Below are positions 22,676 to 31,144 of a DNA stretch of 44,869 nucleotides, in pieces. The DNA is from Bacteroidales bacterium UBA6428. GTDB lineage: Bacteria > Bacteroidota > Bacteroidia > Bacteroidales > UBA932. Numbering within the stretch: the first letter of the stretch is position 1; each line of letters starts with the position of its first letter. The position numbers and the translations under genes are program-made. The stretch covers positions 1 to 44,869 of the forward strand of contig DJOW01000067.1 of NCBI GenBank assembly GCA_002437305.1, given 5' to 3'. The notes under the pieces are model-generated. The model saw only the letters and a program-made list of their open reading frames with translations, ran no database searches and was not told where the DNA came from.

Positions 22676-25600
22676 TTAGAATGTAAGATTGATCCCAAGT
22701 CTGTACATCCTGTAGATCGGGAACGCGAAGCATGAACCTTCAACCGGTGTGTCGTTCGTCTTCATTCCATCAATCGTGAAGAGGTTCTGCCCGCTGAGGT
22801 AAACCTTAAAGGAGCTTGCGTTTAGGAAATCACAGACCTTCTTAGGCATCCTGTAGGAAATCTCAGCCGTCTTCAGACGAAGGAAGGACGCGTCCTTAAG
22901 GAGATAGTCGTTGGTCTGATTGCTGGTCGTGGATGTGGTGGAAAGGGCAGGAAAGCCGATCTCCTCATCGTTGAGCCATTTCTCGGCGGTCCATGCCGAC
23001 TTGTGGCTTTCAGTGAAGACACCATCCTTGGAGGATTGCTTCGAGATCAGCTCACTGTAGTTCCTCTTGTAGTCTCCGATTCCTTGGAAAAGAAGGTTCA
23101 CTTCAAAATTCTTGATGTTGAAGCCCACATTGAACGCGAAGTTGTACTTAGGAAGAGAACCGTTCCCGATAGGAGCTATGTCCTTCTCATCGATGACGCC
23201 ATCCTCATTCAGATCCTTGTACTTGATGTCGCCAAGACGCGGAGTTCCGAATGAGTACTTAGGACCGGCCTCAATCTCGTCCTGGAAGTTGTACAGACCG
23301 TTTCCGTTGCTGTAGTCGGTCAGGTAGCCCCATGACTGCCCGACAGGGTAACCCTCGGAACGATACCGGTAGGCGTAAGTGTCATCGAAGGCTGTTTCTC
23401 CAATGTAAAGAACCTTATTCTTGTTGTAATCAAGATGACCGGTGAGGAACAGACCAAAGTCTGAGCTGAAGCGCTTGCTGTAGCTTACAGAAAGCTCCCA
23501 ACCTTTGTTCTCGAACTCCGCCATGTTGGTGATAGGATAAGAACCAAGAGGAATACCTTGATACTGAGGAATCTTGGCTGTAGAGCTTACTATTCCGTTG
23601 TCCATCTTCTCCTTGAACACGTCAAAGGAGACCTGCAATTGATTGAAGATTCCAAGGTCAACGCCTATGTTTGTCTTGCGAACCTTCTCCGGCGCAAGGT
23701 TAGGATTGCCATAGACCTTCTCATTGGTGTAGTAGCCAAGGTAAGGGATCAACCCTCCAGAGGTACTGGTCACCTGATCCTTATAGGCGTATCTGTCAAA
23801 ACCAGTGTCATCGTTGCCGGTGACGGCATACGATCCGCGAACCTTAAGCAATGACAGCCAAGGCATGTTGTCCTTCACGAAACTCTCGTTGGAAGCGATC
23901 CAGGCCGCGGAGACACCAGGGGTCCACACAAAACGAGTCTTCCTCGGGAAGTAGTCAGATCCTGAATAGCCTGTCGAAAGTTTCACAGCGTACCTCTTGT
24001 CAAAATCGTACGTCAAGTCAGCGCCTGAGTAGACACGCCTGAAATCGTAGGTCGCTCCTCCCGTGAACTTGTCAAACACCTGGTAGTTCATGTAGGCATT
24101 GGCGTTCAGATGATGCCTTCCAAAATCCCTCTGCCATCCAGCCTCGCCTTTATAGGAGAAGTAACCGTACACAGAAGTACCTTTTGAGTACTTAAGATTG
24201 TCGTTGATCGTGGTGCCGTACTTGGTGAAGGCCAGTTCATTGTAATCATCAGTCCGGATGTACCTCGCGTAGTTCTGGAGCGTGGCCATGGTCGCTGTTA
24301 TGTAGGAAAGGTAACCGACGCTTCCTCCAACCCAAAGTCCCGGGGTCAGGAATGACAGATCCACCTTAAGACCGGCCTGACCGTAGATGTTTGTGTTGGT
24401 TTCGTTGCTGTAGCCACTGCGGTTAAGCAGTCCGTAAGGGGAAGCGTTGATGTTCGTGGAAGTCGTGACCTCCCCGCCCTTGTCAACGACATTGCCTTCG
24501 CTGTCAAGAACCTCAGGAGTGACAGGTCCATAGATGTAGGACGGCATGGTGGTGATCATCGAGTAGATCTCCCCATTGTAGGCCGCTGAGTTCGCCGGGG
24601 TGTGGGACTTGACGACCGAACCTGCCAGGTTGGCCCAGAGACTGATGTAGTCATTGATCTTGACATCCACATTGGAACGGAAATTAACCCTGTACTTCTC
24701 GTTGTCTGTCTTGTAATCCGACTGATCAGTGTTCCAGAAACTGCCCTGACGGGTCACATTGAAGTTGGAGTAGAACTTCACATTCTCGTTTCCTCCCGTA
24801 GCGTCAAGCGCGATCCTCTGCTGGTTGGAGAAGTCGCGGACAAGCATGTCGTACCAATCCGTGTCAGGGTACAGGTCACTGCCTCCGGCCTTGAATCCTT
24901 CCATGGCCTCCTTAGGAAAGAAATGGTACTCTCCCAAGCCATCACTCACAGCCGCCTGGTTGCGGAGACCGGCAAAAGTGTAGGAATCGAAACTGCGGAT
25001 CTTTGTGGTCGGAGCCTGCACTGTCTCCGCGATGTTCACTCCTATTTTCAGTTTTCCAGGGGTTCCACGCTTGGTGTTGATGACAATCACTCCATTCGCG
25101 CCTTTAACACCATAGATGGCCTGTGACGCGCCGTCCTTCAAGACAGAGACCGACTCGACCTCCTCAGGGGAAATCCTGTAAAGAATGTCATGAGAGTAGG
25201 TGTCGTAGAGAACCCCGTCTATGACTATGTTCGCTATTCCTCCATGGAAAGTGGAGTAGCCCCGCACGTACATGTCAAGAGACTCGTTACCAGGCTCGAA
25301 ACTATTCTCCTTCGTTGTCAGTCCAGAAAACATTCCGGAGAACGTTCCCTGAAGACGGGGCATCAACGACCTGCCGAGCTGCTCGCTGGAGGCTGTCGAG
25401 ACCGCCTCAGAAAGTACTTCCCTACTCTGTCTGGCAAGGCCTGTGTTTACTCTCTCGGCAAGGCCGTGAGCGTCATCCTCAAGCACAACTTCCATTTGGG
25501 ACGCTGCCTTTACAGAGGCAGGCTTGAACCCGAGAAGGGAGAAATTCAACTCTCCTGTCCTGTCAACCTTTGCGGTGTACTGTCCGTTCTTGTCCGTTAT

Positions 25601-25759
25601 GTAAAGGTCCTTATGGTTGGCCGAGACAATCACTCCTGGAAGAGGGTTTCCGTAGACATCCTTTACGGTACCCGAGACGGTGATGTCCTGAGCGTTCACC
25701 TGCAGGTAGGCACCGAGCAGGAGAAGCGCCGCTGTTGTAAATATATTCTTATTCATCAT
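22676..25759 (-). CDS. SusC/RagA-family TonB-dependent outer-membrane transporter (second pair)
   Basis: Imports oligosaccharides across the outer membrane with TonB energy. It is 1,027 residues with a signal peptide (about 1-23), a carboxypeptidase-regulatory-like domain (about 26-95, VSGTVKDVYGNPLPGV), a plug domain (about 110-230, VIDGVLYD, SVSVLKDGASQAIYGVKGANG) and a 22-strand barrel ending in YRLGINLTF. The usual TonB-box-like sequence before the plug (V-V-T-G-Y-G) is replaced by ERVNTGLARQSRE, so the box is degenerate. Two adjacent ATGs (25759 and 25756) are possible starts. It is followed by its SusD. Confidence 0.94.
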   Translation of the reverse strand: MMNKNIFTTAALLLLGAYLQVNAQDITVSGTVKDVYGNPLPGVIVSANHKDLYITDKNGQYTAKVDRTGELNFSLLGFKPASVKAASQMEVVLEDDAHGLAERVNTGLARQSREVLSEAVSTASSEQLGRSLMPRLQGTFSGMFSGLTTKENSFEPGNESLDMYVRGYSTFHGGIANIVIDGVLYDTYSHDILYRISPEEVESVSVLKDGASQAIYGVKGANGVIVINTKRGTPGKLKIGVNIAETVQAPTTKIRSFDSYTFAGLRNQAAVSDGLGEYHFFPKEAMEGFKAGGSDLYPDTDWYDMLVRDFSNQQRIALDATGGNENVKFYSNFNVTRQGSFWNTDQSDYKTDNEKYRVNFRSNVDVKINDYISLWANLAGSVVKSHTPANSAAYNGEIYSMITTMPSYIYGPVTPEVLDSEGNVVDKGGEVTTSTNINASPYGLLNRSGYSNETNTNIYGQAGLKVDLSFLTPGLWVGGSVGYLSYITATMATLQNYARYIRTDDYNELAFTKYGTTINDNLKYSKGTSVYGYFSYKGEAGWQRDFGRHHLNANAYMNYQVFDKFTGGATYDFRRVYSGADLTYDFDKRYAVKLSTGYSGSDYFPRKTRFVWTPGVSAAWIASNESFVKDNMPWLSLLKVRGSYAVTGNDDTGFDRYAYKDQVTSTSGGLIPYLGYYTNEKVYGNPNLAPEKVRKTNIGVDLGIFNQLQVSFDVFKEKMDNGIVSSTAKIPQYQGIPLGSYPITNMAEFENKGWELSVSYSKRFSSDFGLFLTGHLDYNKNKVLYIGETAFDDTYAYRYRSEGYPVGQSWGYLTDYSNGNGLYNFQDEIEAGPKYSFGTPRLGDIKYKDLNEDGVIDEKDIAPIGNGSLPKYNFAFNVGFNIKNFEVNLLFQGIGDYKRNYSELISKQSSKDGVFTESHKSAWTAEKWLNDEEIGFPALSTTSTTSNQTNDYLLKDASFLRLKTAEISYRMPKKVCDFLNASSFKVYLSGQNLFTIDGMKTNDTPVEGSCFAFPIYRMYRLGINLTF

Positions 25760-25795
25760 GTTTGATGCTTGTTAAGTGTTCTTTGAATTCGACCA

Positions 25796-27721
25796 TTACC
25801 AACCAGGGTTCTGCCAATCCTCACCTGTGATGGCCATCATGTTGTTGACCTCAGTTTGTGGAATAGGCATCTTGAGCCATTTGTTGGTGTAGCATTGACG
25901 CTCCCTAATGATTGTACGCTTGTACGTGTAGGTACCGTCCTTCATGTGGGTGATGTCGATGCCTGTGATCCATTGGTCAGTGGCCGATAGATCCTCGTCA
26001 GGCTTGTGCCATCTGCGCACGTCAAAGTAACGGTTGCCCTCAAGGGCAAGCTCAACGCGGCGCTCATTGTGAATGCGCAGGCGGAGAGCGTCTCCTGAAA
26101 GTCCAGCAGGAAGTCCCGGCATTCCGGCACGCGTCCTGACCTTGTTCACATAGGTGATGGCCTCGTCTGCATGGCCAGCCTCCATGGCGGCCTCCGCGAA
26201 ATTGAGATAAATCTCGGCAAGACGGTAATCCTTGTGGCGGGCATCTCGTACATTCATGTCCTGGCCACTGTTAGGATGCAGGAATTTTCTTTGAAAATAA
26301 CCGGTGCGGGTCAAGGTTCGTCCTGTAAGAGAGCGTCCCATCAAAGGTTCAGGAGATTCCACTATTGTCCCGTCCTCATTTTGATAAGCGACCCAGGTAG
26401 TGATCACTCTTTCTTGCGTTCCTTTTTTCTGTCCAGCATTCTCAAATGAAGTAGCAGCCGCTTCGGAACCCCAATTGCAATACCTCTTCGAACCATTGTA
26501 GTAGATTGTTGCATAGAACCTCGGATCCCTGTTGGCATAAGGATTATTCGGATCATACATTTTGTTGGCAGGATTGTAATTAGGATTAAGATGCTTTTCA
26601 TCATTGTAAGGCTTGCTCAGATCCAGAACAGGCTCACCATCGATGGTCTCAAACGCATCCACAAGTTCCTGTGACGGACATGTTCCTGCCTTATAGTTAC
26701 CAATGGCTCCAGGAGCGTCTACAGAGGCAAGATTAGCGTTGCCACCTGGTCTCAGTTGGTATATTGTCTCCTTGTCCACCGGGTCAGCCGCATAAGCGCC
26801 GGAATTGCAAAAATACTCATTGAAATACTTGGATGCATCTGTTGGGAGGTAAGCCTTCGCGCTTCCCCAGACAGCGGCTTGGTTGACCTTGTTGTAAAGA
26901 GCATAGCCGTTGCTTTCGAGAGCCTGCACGGCAGCCTTGTTGACAGTGTACGCCTCGTTCCAGTAATTGTTGCCGTCATTGTACAGAGGGCTTGCAGCAA
27001 AGACCGTCATCCTTGACTTGATCGCCCAGGCCACAGCTTTGGTCATGCGCATTGCCTCAGAGTCGGTGGTGATTCTCCAAGGAAGATCATCACAGGCAAG
27101 AGCCGCGTCACAGTCCTCAATGATGAACTGAACAACATCGTAGAAAGAGCTGCGCTTCACTGTCGAGTAATCCGCGTCAAGAGTGAATGGTTCCCTGATG
27201 ATAGGTAATGCGCATCCGAACCACATCAGAAGCTCGGAATAGTAGTAGGCCCTGAGAAGATGAGCCTCAGCCGTCCACCTCGAACGCTCACTTTCCGAAT
27301 TGACTTTGGCCGTCGGAATGTTCTGAAGAAAGACGGCGCAATTGCGGATTCTTTGGAAAGATCTTGCCCAATCGACATTTTCTGTATTGCCACTGCGATT
27401 GGCGGCAGGGAAACTCGCAGCCGTAGCATTACCATTGTAGTACAGTCCTGCCGGTGATGTGTATGATGACTCAACGTCATCCGCATCCCAAGCGTCATCA
27501 CACCAGTTAACTGGTCCTCTGTTAGTGAAGAAGTAAAAACATCCTTTAACATTCACGCTTGAATAGCAATTGTTCAGATAGTACATGGTCTTGTCATGAT
27601 CCGCGAACACTTCCTCAAGGGAGATCTTTCCGTCTGGTTTCCTGTCCAACACATCGGAACAAGAGGACACAGCGAAGAGCGCAAAACAAATTACAGCAAG
27701 ATATGATAATCTATTTTTCAT
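25796..27721 (-). CDS. SusD/RagB-family glycan-binding lipoprotein (first pair)
   Basis: The surface lid of the first importer, 641 residues. The lipoprotein signal ends in FAVSSC. Family landmarks are LNNCYSSV near the N-terminus, the helix LLRAYYYSELLMWFG, CPSQELVDAFET, ANRDPRFYATIYYNGSKR, YRLAEIYLNFAEAAMEAG and RRVELALEGNRYFDVRRW, ending in DWQNPGW. It is longer than the second SusD owing to insertions in the middle. Its start is 12 bases from the stop of its SusC, the tight spacing usual for SusCD pairs. Confidence 0.95.
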   Translation of the reverse strand: MKNRLSYLAVICFALFAVSSCSDVLDRKPDGKISLEEVFADHDKTMYYLNNCYSSVNVKGCFYFFTNRGPVNWCDDAWDADDVESSYTSPAGLYYNGNATAASFPAANRSGNTENVDWARSFQRIRNCAVFLQNIPTAKVNSESERSRWTAEAHLLRAYYYSELLMWFGCALPIIREPFTLDADYSTVKRSSFYDVVQFIIEDCDAALACDDLPWRITTDSEAMRMTKAVAWAIKSRMTVFAASPLYNDGNNYWNEAYTVNKAAVQALESNGYALYNKVNQAAVWGSAKAYLPTDASKYFNEYFCNSGAYAADPVDKETIYQLRPGGNANLASVDAPGAIGNYKAGTCPSQELVDAFETIDGEPVLDLSKPYNDEKHLNPNYNPANKMYDPNNPYANRDPRFYATIYYNGSKRYCNWGSEAAATSFENAGQKKGTQERVITTWVAYQNEDGTIVESPEPLMGRSLTGRTLTRTGYFQRKFLHPNSGQDMNVRDARHKDYRLAEIYLNFAEAAMEAGHADEAITYVNKVRTRAGMPGLPAGLSGDALRLRIHNERRVELALEGNRYFDVRRWHKPDEDLSATDQWITGIDITHMKDGTYTYKRTIIRERQCYTNKWLKMPIPQTEVNNMMAITGEDWQNPGW

Positions 27722-27733
27722 AATCTAATGTCA

Positions 27734-30700
27734 TTAAAAGTTGATGTTCATTCCAAAGCTGACATTCTTGGTTATAGGATAACCGTATGTGTTTTCCTGC
27801 TCTGGATCGATGTGGGTTATACGCAGATTATCCCAAACGAACAGATTCTGTCCGCTGACATAGACTCTTAGAGACTTGACCCCTACCTTGGACAGGAATT
27901 TCTCAGGAAGCGTGTAGCCCAATTCAATGTTCTTAAGTCTAAGGAATGATCTGTTCTGAATGAAGAAATCATTGGTCGTGTGGTTTGTATTTGGACCTGT
28001 GGAAAGAGCTGGATAGTCTATCTTCTCACCATTAGCCCATTTCTCCTCCGTCCATGCATTTCTTGTCCACTCAAAGAAAGTACCGCTCTTCGTGTACTCG
28101 ACAACGCCTTGTCCCATGTAGTACTTGGAGTACCTTCCAAGACCAGAGAAGAGTACGTTGAAGTCAAAGCCCTTGAAGTTTAATCCAAGTGATACTCCAT
28201 AATTAAGACCTGGAATGGATGTGGAATATCCAATAGGCGAAATATCCTTTTCATCAATCACTTCATCTCCGTTTACATCCTTGTAGACAAAATCTCCAAC
28301 CCTCGGGGTTCCGAAACCATACTTATAGTAACCATCGATCTCTTCCTGGGAAGTGAAATAACCTTTCCCCGGAGAATCCCAGTCAATGAGATATCCCCAC
28401 GCCTGACCGAGGCGGAATCCTTCCGTGCGGTACTGGTAAGCGTATTCTTCCGAACGCTTTGCCTCATCATACTCAATCACAGTGTTGTCATTGAGTCCGA
28501 CATTGCCTTTTATGATAAATGAGAAGTCCTTGTTGAAAGTGTGGCTGTAACTTACCTCAGCCTCGAATCCATGGTTCTGAACTTTTCCCATGTTGACCAT
28601 AGGGATACTGCCTGAGCTGATTCCCTGGAAAAAAGGAATAGTCTGACGTGAGATGAGGATCTGATCACGATTTTCCTTGAAGTAATCAAGATTGATCCTG
28701 AAATCCTTGAAAAGACCTATTTCCAGTCCAAGGTTCATCTTTCGACCGATCTCCCATGTGATGTCCTTGTTGCCAAGACGTCCCTCACTGATGGTATGAC
28801 CGCCCAATCCCTCAACATTGGTACCTCCGCCAACTGTGATGTTGTCTTGGTACATAAACCTGTTGCCTGAAACAGAATCATTACCTGCAAGTCCATAGGA
28901 AGCCCTAAGCTTCAGCCATGTGATCACATCGCTGTTCCTTAGGAACGACTCATGGCTGGCTATCCAGCCTACTGATCCTGAAGGGAAGAAACCGAAACGC
29001 TTGTTAGGGGAGAACTGCTCGGATCCGTTGTAGCCAAAGTTCACCTCGGCGAGATACCTTTCATCGAAGGAATATGTGGCACGTCCTGCCACACCAAGGA
29101 CGTTGTAAGGAATCTCGGCGGCAGTGGTTTCCCAGTATTTTCTGTAGCCGGTGAACATTCCCGTCACATCATGCTTGCCGAAAGTCCTGGCATAATTGAT
29201 TGTAGCCTGTCCGTAAATCTTGTAGTTTGAACTTCTTGACGAAGTCATCTCCAACGCTTTGGTGGAAATGTTCGCCAAAGAGTACGACATGGTGTCATGC
29301 TCATAGTCAACTTCCGCAAAATAACCAACTTCCGTCTTATTGCCATCCAAAAGACCTAAATTATAGGAGTCGTAAGCAACAACACCATTCAAGCTTAGCC
29401 CTTTGGTCACAAGCTCACTGAGATCCCAATTGAGTGAGAACTGGGTGTTCAGATTCTTTTTCTTGTTGGTGGTGAAACCCTTTCTGTTGATGATTTCAAA
29501 CGCGGACCTATCAAGATAATTATAGTCTACCAAAAAACCGCTTTCCACTCCGAACCTGGAGTCCGTGGTAGGTCCTGGAGAAATAGGAAGGACTGTCTGA
29601 CTCTGGTAGATAAGGTCACTCATCATCCAGTTCTGATCGCCACCGTACAATCTAGCGCTAGGCATGTTCACGTTCTCTGCGTATGAGGCAATATTCAAAG
29701 AAGCTGTAAGGCTCTTCGTGATGTGGAAATCAAGGTTGGAACGCAGGCTGAGCCTGTTCATGTAGCACTGTGGATCGTAGCCAAGGTAATCAGGATCCTC
29801 TGTGTTAAGGTTACCTCCCTGGTGGATGTAGCCTACATTGACGAAATAATTTACGAAATTGGTTCCGCCGGAAATGTTCACATTGGCCCTTGTCTGAGGA
29901 GTGTTCTTCTTCAGGTACATCCTGTAAAAGTCATTGTCGCAGTAGATCGCTTGGCGGATCGCAACCTGGTTGGCATAATCAGGAGAAGACGGATCCAGAC
30001 CAAGAAGCGGATCTTTGTATTTGGCAATGACATCTTCAGAATACAGAGGTGCTATACCATCATTAACAAGAGCCTCGTTCCTTAACTCGCAATACTCCCA
30101 GGAATGAAGTCTTGAAGGCTCCTTGGTGAATGATGTGTAGCTCTGATCGAAGGTGATGCTCAGCTGTGCCTTTCCCTTCTGTCCCTTACGGGTCTGGATA
30201 AGGATCACACCATTGGCTCCCTGCACTCCATAAAGAGCCGTGGCAGAGGCATCCTTAAGAACAGAAACGCTTTCCACCTCGTTCATGTCAATCGTGCGGA
30301 TGTTGTCGCGCTCCACTCCATCGACAAGGATCAGAGGACTCTTTCCATTCATAGTGGACGCTCCACGCAGGTACATCGTGGCACCATCGACACCAGGCTG
30401 GCCTCCACCGCTCTGCATTGAGGTAAGACCGGTGACACGGCCCGCAAGGGCATTGTCAAGACGAGTCGATGTGGTCTTCCGCAGGTCAGCGGAATTCACC
30501 GACGAGATGGCACCCGTTACAGAAACTTTTTTCTGCTGGCCGAAGGCCACGACAACGGTCTCTTCAAGCATCTCCGTGTCAGGTACCAATTTCACCAGAT
30601 GATTGGTTTTACCGTCAGGAAGAACCTGATTGGTGTAACCAATACAAGAAACAACGACTTTCGCACCGGACGGTACTCCTTCGAGTGTGAAGGTTCCGTC

Positions 30701-30916
30701 AGGTCCGGTCATCGTACCCTTGGTCGTACCATCAACAATGACGGTCACGCCAGGCATCGGCTGATTGTTCTCGTCCACCACCTTTCCGGTGATTGTTCTG
30801 CCTGATTTTTGGGCGATAGCAGAGCCAGTCCCTAAAACCATAAGCATGAGAACAGCCGCCACCACTACCTTTACTCTTGAAAGGCAGGATGCAACTTTTT
30901 GGATTCTTTCGTGCAT
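27734..30916 (-). CDS. SusC/RagA-family TonB-dependent outer-membrane transporter (first pair)
   Basis: First gene of the operon, 1,060 residues. It has a long signal peptide (about 1-36, ending SAIAQ), a carboxypeptidase-regulatory-like domain (about 40-120, ITGKVVDENNQPMPGVTV), a normal TonB-box-like segment (EETVVVAFGQQKKVSVTGA), a plug domain (about 130-250, LILVDGVERD, SVSVLKDASATALYGVQGANG) and a beta-barrel ending in NVSFGMNINF. The start is ATG at 30916. The 228 bases upstream contain no consensus -7 box; TATCTTTA at 31013-31006 on the minus strand is the closest match. Confidence 0.95.
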   Translation of the reverse strand: MHERIQKVASCLSRVKVVVAAVLMLMVLGTGSAIAQKSGRTITGKVVDENNQPMPGVTVIVDGTTKGTMTGPDGTFTLEGVPSGAKVVVSCIGYTNQVLPDGKTNHLVKLVPDTEMLEETVVVAFGQQKKVSVTGAISSVNSADLRKTTSTRLDNALAGRVTGLTSMQSGGGQPGVDGATMYLRGASTMNGKSPLILVDGVERDNIRTIDMNEVESVSVLKDASATALYGVQGANGVILIQTRKGQKGKAQLSITFDQSYTSFTKEPSRLHSWEYCELRNEALVNDGIAPLYSEDVIAKYKDPLLGLDPSSPDYANQVAIRQAIYCDNDFYRMYLKKNTPQTRANVNISGGTNFVNYFVNVGYIHQGGNLNTEDPDYLGYDPQCYMNRLSLRSNLDFHITKSLTASLNIASYAENVNMPSARLYGGDQNWMMSDLIYQSQTVLPISPGPTTDSRFGVESGFLVDYNYLDRSAFEIINRKGFTTNKKKNLNTQFSLNWDLSELVTKGLSLNGVVAYDSYNLGLLDGNKTEVGYFAEVDYEHDTMSYSLANISTKALEMTSSRSSNYKIYGQATINYARTFGKHDVTGMFTGYRKYWETTAAEIPYNVLGVAGRATYSFDERYLAEVNFGYNGSEQFSPNKRFGFFPSGSVGWIASHESFLRNSDVITWLKLRASYGLAGNDSVSGNRFMYQDNITVGGGTNVEGLGGHTISEGRLGNKDITWEIGRKMNLGLEIGLFKDFRINLDYFKENRDQILISRQTIPFFQGISSGSIPMVNMGKVQNHGFEAEVSYSHTFNKDFSFIIKGNVGLNDNTVIEYDEAKRSEEYAYQYRTEGFRLGQAWGYLIDWDSPGKGYFTSQEEIDGYYKYGFGTPRVGDFVYKDVNGDEVIDEKDISPIGYSTSIPGLNYGVSLGLNFKGFDFNVLFSGLGRYSKYYMGQGVVEYTKSGTFFEWTRNAWTEEKWANGEKIDYPALSTGPNTNHTTNDFFIQNRSFLRLKNIELGYTLPEKFLSKVGVKSLRVYVSGQNLFVWDNLRITHIDPEQENTYGYPITKNVSFGMNINF

Positions 30917-31005
30917 ATTAGTTTTGTATGTGTGTTATCAAATATCAAAGTGTGGTCAATTTTTGTCTTTTATATAGCAGAAGACATAAATAATTTTATC
31001 GTTTT

Positions 31006-31013
31006 TAAAGATA
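31006..31013 (-). promoter_or_regulatory. Weak candidate -7 box for the SusC operon
   Basis: The minus strand reads TATCTTTA, one base off TATCTTTG, about 90 bases before the first SusC start. There is no TTTG at -33. An activator-dependent promoter would look like this, but the assignment is uncertain. Confidence 0.25.
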
Positions 31014-31086
31014 CATACAGTTTATGTAATATTGTATGCTTATTGACAATTTTTAAAGTACAAACGACAATTATAAAAGTAGAGAT

Positions 31087-31123
31087 AAAAAAAGGACAGC
31101 AAATTAATGCTATCCTTTTTTTT
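31087..31123 (-). terminator. Bidirectional-looking terminator after ppiD
   Basis: AAAAAAAGGACAGCA pairs with TGCTATCCTTTTTTT with one mismatch around a six-base loop, giving a U-tract on either strand. It lies 22 bases after the ppiD stop and separates that operon from the SusC operon. Confidence 0.8.
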
Positions 31124-31144
31124 ATTCCGGTAAATCACTGTCTA

